18,059 nt of DNA from an uncultured Bacteroidales bacterium (GCA_946407715.1 CAMJPH010000048.1:1-18059), one strand, 5' to 3'; numbered from the stretch's first letter, positions 7,351 to 14,575 are shown. The notes: generated by a model from the sequence alone, not told the origin. Translations and numbers: made by a program.

Positions 7351-8535
7351 TTATGCTTTTACGACTTCGTGGGCTTCCTCATGTTCCTCCTCGCCGATGG
7401 CCATACCAATGTACATCGCGCTCAGCAACGTGAAAACGAATGCCTGGATGAATGCCACCAAGAGCTCCATCAGACCCATGAAGATGTAGAAGAAAATGGA
7501 AACCGGCGAGACCGCCCAGCCAATGACCGGGTTCATCTGACCGAAGATGAAAATCAATGAAACGAAAGCCAACGTGATGATGTGACCGGCGGTAATGTTG
7601 GCGAAAAGTCGCACCATCAACACAAACGGCTTCGTGAAGATGCCGATGGTCTCCACCAACGGCATGAGAGGAAGCGGAACCTTCAGCCACCACGGCACAC
7701 CGGGTGTGTTGAAGATGTCCTTCCAGTACTCTTTGCCGGAGGAGAAGGTAGTCACGAAAAACGTGATGAGTGCCAAAATGCCGGTAACAGCTATGTTTCC
7801 GGTGAGGTTCGCACCACCCGGGAAGATCGGGACGATGCCCAGCATGTTGTTCAGGAAGATGAAGAAGAACAGCGTGAGCAGATAGGGCGCGTATTTATTG
7901 GAATTTTTGCCCAACGACGGAGTTATCACTTCGTCTTGGATGAACACGATGAGCGGTTCCACAAGGGCCTGCAGACCACTCGGCACCTCATCGGGATGCT
8001 CGCGGTAACGTTTCGCTACGGACAGGAAAATGCAGGTTATCAAGATGATAGAAATGAGCAGGGCACAGACGTTCTTGGTGATGGAGATGTCCCACTTGCA
8101 GACGTGGTTCGCGTATGCTTCACCCTCTTCAAGATGGCCGGTGTAGTCGGAATAGTTGCCCTCGAGTTTGACGATACGTCCTTTGGTGTTTTCCTCCCAG
8201 CCCATGGCATAGCCGTTGTAGGCGGCCTCGCCGTGATGGAACTTGTTCGACAGGAAAACCACGGGACGGCCCTCGTCGAACAGGATGACGGGAAGCGGAA
8301 TGGTGACGCTTTTTTCACCGCTGCCGCAGATGTGCCATCCGTAGCTGTCAATAACGTGTTCGATAATGAAAGGACCGGCGTCAAACACTTCCTCTTGTGC
8401 CGCTTCCGCCACAGCTTCAACATTATCTGCCTCTGCCGTTTCTGTTGTCTGGGCAAACCCGTTTTGGCACGCAAAAACCGTCAGCAGTGCAAAAACCATC
8501 GTTGCCAATTTTATCTTGAAACTTTTATAACTCAT
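7351..8535 (-). CDS. atpB: ATP synthase Fo subunit a, with long N-terminal extension
   Basis: Subunit a forms the proton half-channels beside the c ring. The 394-residue protein is much longer than E. coli AtpB (271). A signal peptide-like start (MSYKSFKIKLATMVFALLTVFA) and an acidic, non-hydrophobic domain (about 35-150) precede the membrane core. Helices then begin near residue 155. The essential Arg is in FVLMVRLFANITAGHI (Arg309), followed by the conserved polar helix with ELLVAFIQAFVFTLL (about 357-371). The long, exported N-terminus is typical of Bacteroidota. The ATG at 8535 is preferred over a TTG ten codons upstream. It is first in the a-c-b set and divergent from ridA. Confidence 0.95.
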   Translation of the reverse strand: MSYKSFKIKLATMVFALLTVFACQNGFAQTTETAEADNVEAVAEAAQEEVFDAGPFIIEHVIDSYGWHICGSGEKSVTIPLPVILFDEGRPVVFLSNKFHHGEAAYNGYAMGWEENTKGRIVKLEGNYSDYTGHLEEGEAYANHVCKWDISITKNVCALLISIILITCIFLSVAKRYREHPDEVPSGLQALVEPLIVFIQDEVITPSLGKNSNKYAPYLLTLFFFIFLNNMLGIVPIFPGGANLTGNIAVTGILALITFFVTTFSSGKEYWKDIFNTPGVPWWLKVPLPLMPLVETIGIFTKPFVLMVRLFANITAGHIITLAFVSLIFIFGQMNPVIGWAVSPVSIFFYIFMGLMELLVAFIQAFVFTLLSAMYIGMAIGEEEHEEAHEVVKA

Positions 8536-8595
8536 ACGTTTATAATTAGTTATCTCTTTATTCAAAACCTTCTACCGCTTAATTTAAAAAGCCGT

Positions 8596-8603
8596 GCAAT
8601 ATA
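8596..8603 (-). promoter_or_regulatory. weak -7-like element upstream of atpB
   Basis: On the minus strand GTATATTGC lies 61 bases before the atpB ATG. It resembles, but does not fully match, TAnnTTTG (one T is missing). No better element is visible in the atpB-ridA divergent region, so the atp promoter is uncertain. Confidence 0.3.
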
Positions 8604-8661
8604 CGATTTTTCGGTTTATCCGCTTTTTTTTCTTTGATGAAAAATCACTCCACAAAAATGC

Positions 8662-8669
8662 TATCTTTG
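8662..8669 (+). promoter_or_regulatory. -7 promoter element of ridA
   Basis: TATCTTTG followed by CGC lies 21 bases before the ridA ATG and gives a short leader. It fits the extended TAYNTTTGC word seen at other genes in the window. The frame that begins at 8634 overlaps it and is not coding. Confidence 0.7.
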
Positions 8670-8690
8670 CGCTTTCAAATTTTTACCATT

Positions 8691-9065
8691 ATGAAGAAAG
8701 TCATCCATACCAACAATGCGCCGGCCGCCATCGGGCCGTACAGCCAAGCTATTGAAGCCAACGGAATGTTGTTCATTTCCGGCCAGATTCCCGTGAATCC
8801 CGCCGACGGCACTGTGCCTGAGGGCATTACCGCCCAAACAGAGCAGGTGATGAAGAACATCGCCGCCATCCTTGACGAAGCCGGCTACACCTTCGACAAC
8901 GTGGTGAAGACCACCTGTTTGCTCAGCGACATCGCCAACTTCGGAGCAATGAACGAAGTCTATGCGACTCGTTTCCCGTCCAACCCGCCTGCCCGCGCCG
9001 CTTTTGCCGTGCGCGACCTCCCAAAAGGCGTGATGGTCGAGATTGAAGTCATCGCCGCTAAATAA
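8691..9065 (+). CDS. ridA: RidA family reactive enamine/imine deaminase
   Basis: RidA hydrolyses reactive 2-aminoacrylate and related enamines released by PLP enzymes, protecting them from damage. The 124-residue product has the full YjgF/RidA pattern: an N-terminal NAPAAIGPYSQAI, the central FISGQIPVNP, and the C-terminal NPPARAAFAVRDLPKGVMVEIE. The last contains the conserved Arg that binds the substrate carboxylate in deaminating members, so the catalytic type is likely. The length is exact for the family. The start at 8691 places the ATG 21 bases after the -7 element. The gene stands alone, with its own terminator, divergent from atpB. Confidence 0.95.
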   Translation: MKKVIHTNNAPAAIGPYSQAIEANGMLFISGQIPVNPADGTVPEGITAQTEQVMKNIAAILDEAGYTFDNVVKTTCLLSDIANFGAMNEVYATRFPSNPPARAAFAVRDLPKGVMVEIEVIAAK

Positions 9066-9090
9066 GACGTTAGGACGTTTGACGTAAGAT
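9063..9090. repeat. word-repeat spacer (GACGT/TTAGGACG type) after ridA
   Basis: The bases after the ridA stop iterate a short word: AAGACGTTAGGACGTTTGACGTAAG. The same words recur after the TM1266-like gene (about 9487-9502) and, reversed, at about 9530-9548. This looks like low-complexity intergenic filler rather than a regulatory site. Confidence 0.5.
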
Positions 9091-9132
9091 GCCGTGTGAT
9101 ATTGGGAAAACCCACTGTCACACGGTTTTTTT
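9091..9132 (+). terminator. rho-independent terminator of ridA
   Basis: CCGTGTGA (9092-9099) pairs with TCACACGG (9118-9125), an inner TGGG-AAAA-CCCA hairpin stacks within, and seven T follow at 9126-9132. It lies 26 bases past the ridA stop codon. Confidence 0.9.
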
Positions 9133-9167
9133 ATGCTTTTATCTTTCCAAGTATATTATAATTATTG

Positions 9168-9175
9168 TACTTTTG
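9168..9175 (+). promoter_or_regulatory. -7 promoter element of the TM1266-like/hydG operon
   Basis: TACTTTTG, preceded by TTG and followed by CACG, lies 70 bases before the first ATG. A TTTC at 9144-9147, 20 bases upstream, could be a degenerate -33. The long leader holds an inverted repeat (9186-9202) and a direct repeat (9218-9240). Confidence 0.65.
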
Positions 9176-9185
9176 CACGCTCATT

Positions 9186-9202
9186 CGGGAACGCAATTCC
9201 CG
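9186..9202 (+). promoter_or_regulatory. inverted repeat at the start of the hyd leader
   Basis: CGGGAA (9186-9191) and TTCCCG (9197-9202) form a perfect 6-bp arm pair around CGCAA. Flanking CACG (9176-9179) and CGTG (9203-9206) could extend it. It lies about 11 bases past the -7 element, so it could be an operator or a 5' mRNA hairpin. No regulator can be named. Confidence 0.4.
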
Positions 9203-9217
9203 CGTGACATCTTTTAG

Positions 9218-9240
9218 TTAAGAACCTGATCCTTAAGAAC
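9218..9240 (+). repeat. direct repeat just upstream of the TM1266-like gene
   Basis: TTAAGAAC occurs at 9218-9225 and again at 9233-9240, a 15-base period. Each copy is followed within a few bases by TGAT. The second copy ends five bases before the ATG, so the repeat overlaps the ribosome landing zone. Confidence 0.5.
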
Positions 9241-9245
9241 TTCTG

Positions 9246-9494
9246 ATGGAAAAGCGAATTGGCACCATTACGATATTATTGTCAGACAGAGCTGCTGCCG
9301 CGCAGGTGAACGAAGTCATCTCCGCGCATTCGGACATTGTGTTGGCGCGTCAGGGCCTGCCCTTCCACGACCGCCCCGTGGCCGTCATCTCCCTCATTGT
9401 CGAAGGAGGAGTCGATGAAATCAATTCGCTTTCCGGAAATTTAGGGAAAATCGCAAATGTGATGACTAAAGCGGTAATCACAAAGATGACGTAA
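9246..9494 (+). CDS. TM1266-type iron-only hydrogenase system regulator (putative)
   Basis: This small 82-residue protein begins MEKRIGTITILLSDR and has the family's central ARQGLPFHDRPVAVISLIVEG and closing LSGNLGKIANVMTKAVI. This pattern matches the TM1266-like proteins (TIGR03959), which have an ACT/NikR C-terminal-like fold and are found with [FeFe]-hydrogenase maturation genes. The family is named a putative regulator; its biochemical role is not established. Lacking a DNA-binding domain, it would need a partner to act on transcription. The ATG at 9246 matches the family's N-terminus. It is the first gene of a pair with hydG, 86 bases upstream of it, with no promoter between them. Confidence 0.85.
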   Translation: MEKRIGTITILLSDRAAAAQVNEVISAHSDIVLARQGLPFHDRPVAVISLIVEGGVDEINSLSGNLGKIANVMTKAVITKMT

Positions 9495-9550
9495 GACGTG
9501 TGACTAAAATCTATCGGAATACCCCACTTAAGTCTTACGTCTCAAGTCTC
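9486..9550. repeat. word-repeat spacer between the TM1266-like gene and hydG
   Basis: GACGTAAGACGTGTGAC (9488-9504) and the reversed words AAGTCTTACGTCTCAAGTCTCAAAG (about 9530-9554) share the vocabulary of the spacer after ridA. The TM1266-like stop codon TAA lies inside the first block. Confidence 0.45.
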
Positions 9551-9580
9551 AAAGCAATAAAACAAACAAAAACAACCAAT

Positions 9581-11035
9581 ATGCAATTCAACCCCGAAAA
9601 ATGCCGCATTCCCGATGAGATCGGGAAACCGTTTATCGACCCGGAAGAAATCTGGGATTTTATCAACAAGACCGAAAGCACGCCTGAGAGGGTGCGCGAG
9701 ATTATCGCCAAGTCGTTGAACAAGAACCGTTTGACGATGGGGGAGACGGCCGTCCTCATCAACACCACCGACCCCGAGCTGGTGGAGGAGATCAAGGAGG
9801 GCGCCCGCACGCTGAAACGCAACGTCTATGGCAACCGCATCGTGCTGTTCGCACCGCTCTACGTGGGCAACTACTGCGTCAACAACTGCAAATACTGCGG
9901 TTTCCGTTCGTCCAACCACGAGCAGGTACGCACCACCCTCACCGACGAGGAGTTCGTACACAACATCGAAGCGTTGGAAGAAGATGGTCAGAAGCGTTTA
10001 ATCCTCGTCTATGGCGAGTCGCCGAAATACTCTCCTGAGTTCATCGCGCACACCACCAAATTAGCTTATTCCGTACATAAAGGCAACGGCTCCATCCGCC
10101 GCGTGAACATCAACGCCGCCCCTCTGGATGTGGAGGGTTTCCGCATCGTAAAAGAAGCCGGCATAGGCACTTACCAGATTTTCCAAGAAACCTACCACCC
10201 CGAGGCATACAGCTGGTACCACCCCGCCAACACCATCAAGGGCAACTACGAGTGGCGCCTCACCTCCATGGACCGCGCCCAACAAGCCGGTATCGACGAC
10301 AACGGTCTCGGCATCCTCTTCGGCCTCTACGACTGGCGTTTCGAGGTGCTGGCCATGATTCGTCACACCAACCACTTGGAGGCCTGCTTCAACGTGGGAC
10401 CGCACACCATCTCGTTCCCGCGTATCAAGGACGCTTCGGGCTTAAACATTGATACTAAGTATTTTGTGGATGACGAAACCTTTGAGAAGATCATCGCCAT
10501 CTTCCGTTTAGCGGTGCCCTACACCGGCATGATTCTGACTGCCCGCGAGACCTCCGAGTTCCGCGCCAAGGCCATCCAGTACGGTATCTCGCAAATCGAC
10601 GGCGGTACCAACCTGCAAATCGGCGACTACAAATACCACCACGAGGAGACCGAGAAGAACAGCGACAAGCAGGAGGACCAGAACCTGCACCGCGAGCAGT
10701 TCAAGATCGGCGACGACCGCACCTTGGGCGAAATCATCGACGAGCTGTTAGACAACAACTTCATCCCGAGTTTCTGCACCGCTTGCTACCGTTTGGGCCG
10801 CACCGGCGAGCACTTCATGGAGTTCAGCGTGCCCGGCTTCATCAAGCGCTACTGCACACCCAATGCCATCCTGACGTTGTCGGAATATTTGGTCGATTAT
10901 GCCACTCCTGAGGTGGCCGCCAAGGGCTGGAAAGTGATCGAGAACAACCTCGTCAACGTGGATGAGAAATTCCATGACGAGCTGCTGAAGCGAATCGAGC
11001 GCATAAAGGCAGGCGAACGCGACCTTTATTTCTAA
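9581..11035 (+). CDS. hydG: [FeFe]-hydrogenase H-cluster radical SAM maturase HydG
   Basis: HydG is a radical SAM enzyme that cleaves tyrosine to make the CO and CN ligands of the hydrogenase H-cluster. The 484-residue protein has the radical SAM motif CX3CX2C (Cys99, Cys103, Cys106 in YCVNNCKYCGF). It also has the HydG-specific C-terminal CX2CX22C (Cys399, Cys402, Cys425), which binds the auxiliary cluster. This second motif separates it from ThiH, which makes thiazole from the same tyrosine cleavage and is shorter. The ATG at 9581 (MQFNPEKC) fits the family length; an upstream in-frame ATG at 9500 would add 27 residues encoded by word-repeat spacer. hydE, hydF and the hydrogenase gene are not in the window. 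Confidence 0.96.
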   Translation: MQFNPEKCRIPDEIGKPFIDPEEIWDFINKTESTPERVREIIAKSLNKNRLTMGETAVLINTTDPELVEEIKEGARTLKRNVYGNRIVLFAPLYVGNYCVNNCKYCGFRSSNHEQVRTTLTDEEFVHNIEALEEDGQKRLILVYGESPKYSPEFIAHTTKLAYSVHKGNGSIRRVNINAAPLDVEGFRIVKEAGIGTYQIFQETYHPEAYSWYHPANTIKGNYEWRLTSMDRAQQAGIDDNGLGILFGLYDWRFEVLAMIRHTNHLEACFNVGPHTISFPRIKDASGLNIDTKYFVDDETFEKIIAIFRLAVPYTGMILTARETSEFRAKAIQYGISQIDGGTNLQIGDYKYHHEETEKNSDKQEDQNLHREQFKIGDDRTLGEIIDELLDNNFIPSFCTACYRLGRTGEHFMEFSVPGFIKRYCTPNAILTLSEYLVDYATPEVAAKGWKVIENNLVNVDEKFHDELLKRIERIKAGERDLYF

Positions 11036-11054
11036 AACTATAAAGAAAAATAAC

Positions 11055-11062
11055 TATTTTTG
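11055..11062 (+). promoter_or_regulatory. -7 promoter element of the lptF/G-like gene
   Basis: TATTTTTG followed by CACC lies 20 bases after the hydG stop codon. The preferred start codon is 71 bases downstream, and an alternative ATG at 11083 is 20 bases downstream. Confidence 0.6.
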
Positions 11063-11085
11063 CACCCTTGATTTAGATCAGAATG

Positions 11086-11119
11086 CCGCGCCGTTTTTTC
11101 AGGCAAAATCACGGCGCGG
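11086..11119 (+). other. GC-rich hairpin in the leader of the lptF/G-like gene
   Basis: CCGCGCCGT (11086-11094) and ACGGCGCGG (11111-11119) form a perfect 9-bp stem. The 16-base loop starts with five T and contains AAAA that could add weak pairs. It is not followed by a T run, so it is not a standard terminator. It lies between the -7 element and the preferred start at 11134, so it may be a leader structure; if translation began at 11083 it would be coding. Confidence 0.55.
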
Positions 11120-11133
11120 GATTCTATTTGTAT

Positions 11134-12267
11134 ATGAAATTGTTCAAACACATACGGGATTTTAATGAGCGTGTTCGGGAGAGGATAGGCTGGAAAATCA
11201 TTGACAGCTATCTGCTCAGAAAAATGTTGGGTACGGTGGTGTTCGCCATCACCCTGCTGATGACCATTGTGGTGGTGTTCGACGTTTCGGAGAACATTCA
11301 GCGATTCATGAGCCACAATATTCCTGCGATGAAAGTAATCACCGGCTACTATTTCAACTTCATCCCTTACTTCATCAACCTTTTCATCCCGTTATTCACG
11401 TTCATCAGTGTAATTTGGTTCACCTCCAAGCTCTCCTCACGCAATGAAATCATCTCCATCTTCGACAACGGTATCAGCTTCAACAGGATGCTGGTTCCAT
11501 ACATCACGGGGGCGTTAATCATCATGCTGCTTTCGCTATCTTTGTCCAATTTCATTGTCCCGCGCACTAACGGAAAACTGAACGACTTCAAATACCAGTA
11601 TTTCGGGAACAAATACATCGCCACCTCTTACCTGCATATCAAAAACTCCAAGAACAGCTATATTTTTGTAGAACGATGGGACAAAGTTGAGGGAAAAGGT
11701 TATAATTTCACCTACGAGGAATTTAACAGTAATGCCATCCGGATGAAAATTTCGGCACAAACCATTGACTATAACGAAGAAAAGAAAATGTGGCAACTGC
11801 ACCGTTTCACCCGCCGCATCATCACACCCGACAATGAAGAAATCATCACACGTGGAGAGGATTTCGACACAGTGTTCAATATTTTGCCGAGAAACCTCTA
11901 TCAAGATGCCTTTGTCAGCGAAACAATGTCTTACAAGGAGTTACGGCAGTTTATCCGGGAAGAACGCATGAGGGGGTCTTCACTGCTGACCAACTACCAG
12001 ATTGAGCAGCACAAGCGCATGGCCAATCCTGTTGGCATCCTCATCATGACCCTGTTAGGAGTGAGTGTGTCCTGCCGGAAATCCACACGAGGGGTCGGCG
12101 TCCATGTTTTCGTTGGCATGGGACTTGCTTTCACGTTCATCTTCCTACAACAGATTTCCACGGTCTTTTCCGTTTCCGGCGGCCTCCCGCCTGTACTCGG
12201 CACATGGTTTCCAAATATTATCTTCTTGATAATCACAATTGTGATGTTGAAGATGACACCGAAGTAA
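11134..12267 (+). CDS. LptF/LptG family (YjgP/YjgQ) lipopolysaccharide export permease
   Basis: LptF and LptG form the inner-membrane part of the LptB2FG ABC transporter that extracts lipopolysaccharide toward the outer membrane. The 377-residue product has the family layout. The N-terminal amphipathic helix and first membrane segment are in IIDSYLLRKMLGTVVFAI, followed by two more helices near residues 60-140. A central beta-jellyroll periplasmic region carries the polar strands. Three closing helices begin at ILIMTLLGVSVS. Which of LptF or LptG it is cannot be told. The start is uncertain: ATG 11134 gives MKLFKHIRDF, while ATG 11083 would add 17 residues and remove the odd leader hairpin from the UTR. 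Genes for LptB or Lpt partners are not adjacent. Confidence 0.88.
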   Translation: MKLFKHIRDFNERVRERIGWKIIDSYLLRKMLGTVVFAITLLMTIVVVFDVSENIQRFMSHNIPAMKVITGYYFNFIPYFINLFIPLFTFISVIWFTSKLSSRNEIISIFDNGISFNRMLVPYITGALIIMLLSLSLSNFIVPRTNGKLNDFKYQYFGNKYIATSYLHIKNSKNSYIFVERWDKVEGKGYNFTYEEFNSNAIRMKISAQTIDYNEEKKMWQLHRFTRRIITPDNEEIITRGEDFDTVFNILPRNLYQDAFVSETMSYKELRQFIREERMRGSSLLTNYQIEQHKRMANPVGILIMTLLGVSVSCRKSTRGVGVHVFVGMGLAFTFIFLQQISTVFSVSGGLPPVLGTWFPNIIFLIITIVMLKMTPK

Positions 12268-12358
12268 GTAAAAGGATAATGAGGACGGATATAAGGCACC
12301 TGAACACAGAAACCCACGACTAAATTCAAAAGAATATCAAAACGTTGAATATTAATGT

Positions 12359-12715
12359 ATGAAAAACATGACGATTTTTTTGAAAGGGATGCAGTTTTAC
12401 GCCTATCACGGCTGTTTTGAAGAAGAGCAGAAGATTGGCACACATTTCACTGTGGATGTGACCCTTACGTATGATGCGGAGGCGGCCATAACAGGCGATG
12501 ACGTGGAACAGTCCGTGAATTACCAGTTGGTTTACAAAACCATACGGAAGGTGATGGACACACCCCGGCATCTTATAGAGACAGTGGCTGACCATATCGT
12601 CCGCGAAATCAAGCGTGATTTTCCACAGGTTTTAAAAGTCACAGTGAAATTGTGCAAAATAAATCCGCCTTTGGACGGCAAGACTGAATACGTGGCGGTT
12701 CAACTGGAAGGATAA
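12359..12715 (+). CDS. folB: dihydroneopterin aldolase
   Basis: FolB converts 7,8-dihydroneopterin to 6-hydroxymethyl-dihydropterin in folate synthesis. The 118-residue length is typical. Visible features are the N-terminal GMQFYAYHGCFEEEQ, with the conserved Tyr, His-Gly and substrate-binding Glu, the SVNYQLVYKTI segment, and VTVKLCKINPPL, whose Lys is the likely catalytic base. The stop codon TAA overlaps the aroB ATG as TAATG, so the two are probably translationally coupled. The gap after the lptF/G-like gene is 91 bases with no clear TAnnTTTG promoter, so it may be read from the upstream promoter. Confidence 0.95.
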   Translation: MKNMTIFLKGMQFYAYHGCFEEEQKIGTHFTVDVTLTYDAEAAITGDDVEQSVNYQLVYKTIRKVMDTPRHLIETVADHIVREIKRDFPQVLKVTVKLCKINPPLDGKTEYVAVQLEG

Positions 12716-13809
12716 TGGGCAAAACAGACATCATACGACAGCTGACGGAGTATTTCCAACGCGAGAGCATCCATAACATGGTGCTTCTCACCGACGAGAA
12801 TGTGGAAAGACTCTATCCAGAATACTTTTCCGAACTGTCGGAACGTGTCTCTACTGACAAAATCGTGCTGCCCGCAGGCGAACCGTCCAAATCCGTGGAA
12901 ACAGCCATTTTCATCTGGAACCATTTTTCTGAAAAACAGTACGACAGAAATCTTTTCCTGCTGAATTTCGGCGGCGGAATGGTGTGCGACCTCGGCGGTT
13001 TCGTGGCCTCCACCTATAAACGCGGCATCCGTTTCGCAAACTGCCCCACAACCCTGTTAGCTATGATTGACGCGGCAGTCGGCGGCAAAAACGGAGTCAA
13101 CCTGCAATTCCTAAAAAACGGAGTCGGAACCTTCTATTATCCCGACCTTCTGCTGCCTGTCGAAGTCTCTTTATTGAAAACCCTGCCAAACGAGGAGCTG
13201 CACAGCGGATTTGGCGAACTGGTAAAATACGCACTCATCGGTTCGGAGGGACTCTTTAAGAAATTATACAATTCCGATGATCTTTTTCCCATAAATGCAG
13301 AATATATTGACTTTTGTGTCAATTTTAAGCGAGACATTGTCGAAAAAGACCCTCACGACTACAACATCCGGCATATTCTTAACTTCGGACACACCTTCGG
13401 CCACGCGATTGAAAGCTATTGCGCGGAAATCGGGCAACCTGTCGCACACGGGATTGCCGTGGCGCAAGGGCTCTATTACGAAAGCTTTCTCTCCATGCAA
13501 CTCGGCCACCTTCCGCAAGAAGAATGGCAACAAATCGCCGATTTCCTGACCAAACATTTCAACATTTTACCGATAACATTTGAAATTCTTGAAAAACTGA
13601 CGAACTACATGTTGAACGACAAGAAAAACCAGAGTGGTCTTGTCAATTTCACACTGTTAAACCACATCGGCCATGCTTCCCCCAACTTCCAAATTCCCTC
13701 CCCCACCCTTTCAAACATCCTTCACGCAGACGTATGCAACTCGTCCCTTCAAACAAAATCCCCCAATCACCAATCACAATTCACCAATCATGTTAAAATC
13801 CAAAAATGA
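12715..13809 (+). CDS. aroB: 3-dehydroquinate synthase, with an unusual C-terminal tail
   Basis: AroB cyclises DAHP to 3-dehydroquinate, the second step to chorismate, and needs NAD and a divalent metal. The 364-residue protein shows the NAD-binding NFGGGMVCDLGGFVAST, the TTLLAMIDAAVGGKNGVN segment, a metal-ligand Glu in the SGFGELVKYALIG stretch, and the metal-binding HILNFGHTFGHAIE and GQPVAHGIAV. Up to about residue 342 the protein matches the family, closing with NDKKNQSGLVNFTLL. The last 20 or so residues (NSSLQTKSPNHQSQFTNH...) are encoded by word-repeat spacer DNA and look like read-through past the original stop. The gene starts at TAATG with folB and overlaps the next gene by 20 bases in another frame. 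Confidence 0.95.
   Translation: MGKTDIIRQLTEYFQRESIHNMVLLTDENVERLYPEYFSELSERVSTDKIVLPAGEPSKSVETAIFIWNHFSEKQYDRNLFLLNFGGGMVCDLGGFVASTYKRGIRFANCPTTLLAMIDAAVGGKNGVNLQFLKNGVGTFYYPDLLLPVEVSLLKTLPNEELHSGFGELVKYALIGSEGLFKKLYNSDDLFPINAEYIDFCVNFKRDIVEKDPHDYNIRHILNFGHTFGHAIESYCAEIGQPVAHGIAVAQGLYYESFLSMQLGHLPQEEWQQIADFLTKHFNILPITFEILEKLTNYMLNDKKNQSGLVNFTLLNHIGHASPNFQIPSPTLSNILHADVCNSSLQTKSPNHQSQFTNHVKIQK
13761..13790. repeat. word-repeat tract (CCAATCAC type) at the aroB 3' end
   Basis: The tract iterates CCAATCACCAATCACAATTCACCAATCA. It looks like the low-complexity spacer words found elsewhere in the window, but here lies inside the aroB reading frame and directly before the AMP nucleosidase ATG. Confidence 0.6.
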
Positions 13810-14575
13810 CATTGTAAGAAACTGGCTTCCGCGTTATACGGGGATGCCGCTTGAAGAGTTCGGCCAGTATATTCTGCTGACCAATTTTCACAGTTACGTG
13901 CAAAATTTCGCGGACCTGACCGGTGCCGAGATTCGCGGGATGGAAAAGTCAATGCAGTGTGCCACAAGTGACAACATAACCATCATCAATTTCATGATGG
14001 GCAGCCCGAACGCAGCCACCATCATGGATTTGCTGACAGCAGTGAAGCCTAAAGCCGTATTGTTCCTCGGCAAATGTGGCAGTTTGAAATCCTACATCGG
14101 CTTGGGAGCAATGCTGCTTCCTATCGCCGGGATTCGCGGCGAAGGAACCTCTCGCGACTATTTCCCTGAAGAGGTGCCCGCCCTGCCCGCTTTCAACCTC
14201 GAAAAGGCCATCTCTGCAACCATAAGCAGCTATGGACTGGAATATTGGACTGGCACAGTCTATACGACCAACCGCCGCGTGTGGGAGCATGACGAGAAAT
14301 TCAAGGACTACCTCCGCAGCATTCGCGCCACCGCCGTTGATATGGAAACAGCCACTCTCTTCTCCGTTGGCTTCTACAACCGCATCCCCACCGGCGCCCT
14401 GCTGATGGTCTCCGACCAACCTATGCTGCCCGATGGAATCAAAACCGAACAGTCAGACCGGCGTGTAACCGAAAGTTTCGCGCTCACACACCTGAAAATC
14501 GGCATTCAGTCGCTACAAGAACTCCAAAACAAGGGCATCTCGGTCAAGCACCTGCGCTTCGACTACTATGAATAA
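13790..14575 (+). CDS. amn: AMP nucleosidase (short form)
   Basis: The enzyme splits AMP into adenine and ribose 5-phosphate, helping to control the adenylate pool. The 261-residue protein belongs to the PNP/UDP phosphorylase fold. It contains the phosphate-site INFMMGSPNAATI, LFLGKCGSLKS, IRGEGTSRDYFPEEVPALPAF, the substrate-binding VDMETATLFSVGF and MVSDQP. It is about half the length of E. coli Amn because it lacks the N-terminal regulatory domain, as is usual in Bacteroidota. The start MLKSKNDIVRNWLPRYTG at 13790 matches the family; a longer frame from 13673 is spacer and the aroB tail in another frame. It overlaps aroB by 20 bases and converges on the next gene with only six bases between stop codons. 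Confidence 0.93.
   Translation: MLKSKNDIVRNWLPRYTGMPLEEFGQYILLTNFHSYVQNFADLTGAEIRGMEKSMQCATSDNITIINFMMGSPNAATIMDLLTAVKPKAVLFLGKCGSLKSYIGLGAMLLPIAGIRGEGTSRDYFPEEVPALPAFNLEKAISATISSYGLEYWTGTVYTTNRRVWEHDEKFKDYLRSIRATAVDMETATLFSVGFYNRIPTGALLMVSDQPMLPDGIKTEQSDRRVTESFALTHLKIGIQSLQELQNKGISVKHLRFDYYE

Noticed and set aside
7582..8637. A 351-codon open frame on the plus strand opposite atpB
   Set aside because: It is antisense to a clear atpB and rich in His, Arg and Asp typical of reverse-frame translation; no promoter or start context supports it.
9581..11035. ThiH (thiazole synthesis) instead of HydG
   Set aside because: The C-terminal CX2CX22C auxiliary cluster motif, the 484-residue length and the adjacent TM1266-type gene all point to HydG; no thi genes are nearby.
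13673..13789. In-frame upstream extension of AMP nucleosidase (39 residues)
   Set aside because: It is Pro/Thr-rich translation of the aroB tail and spacer words in another frame and is absent from the family; the ATG at 13790 matches the conserved N-terminus.
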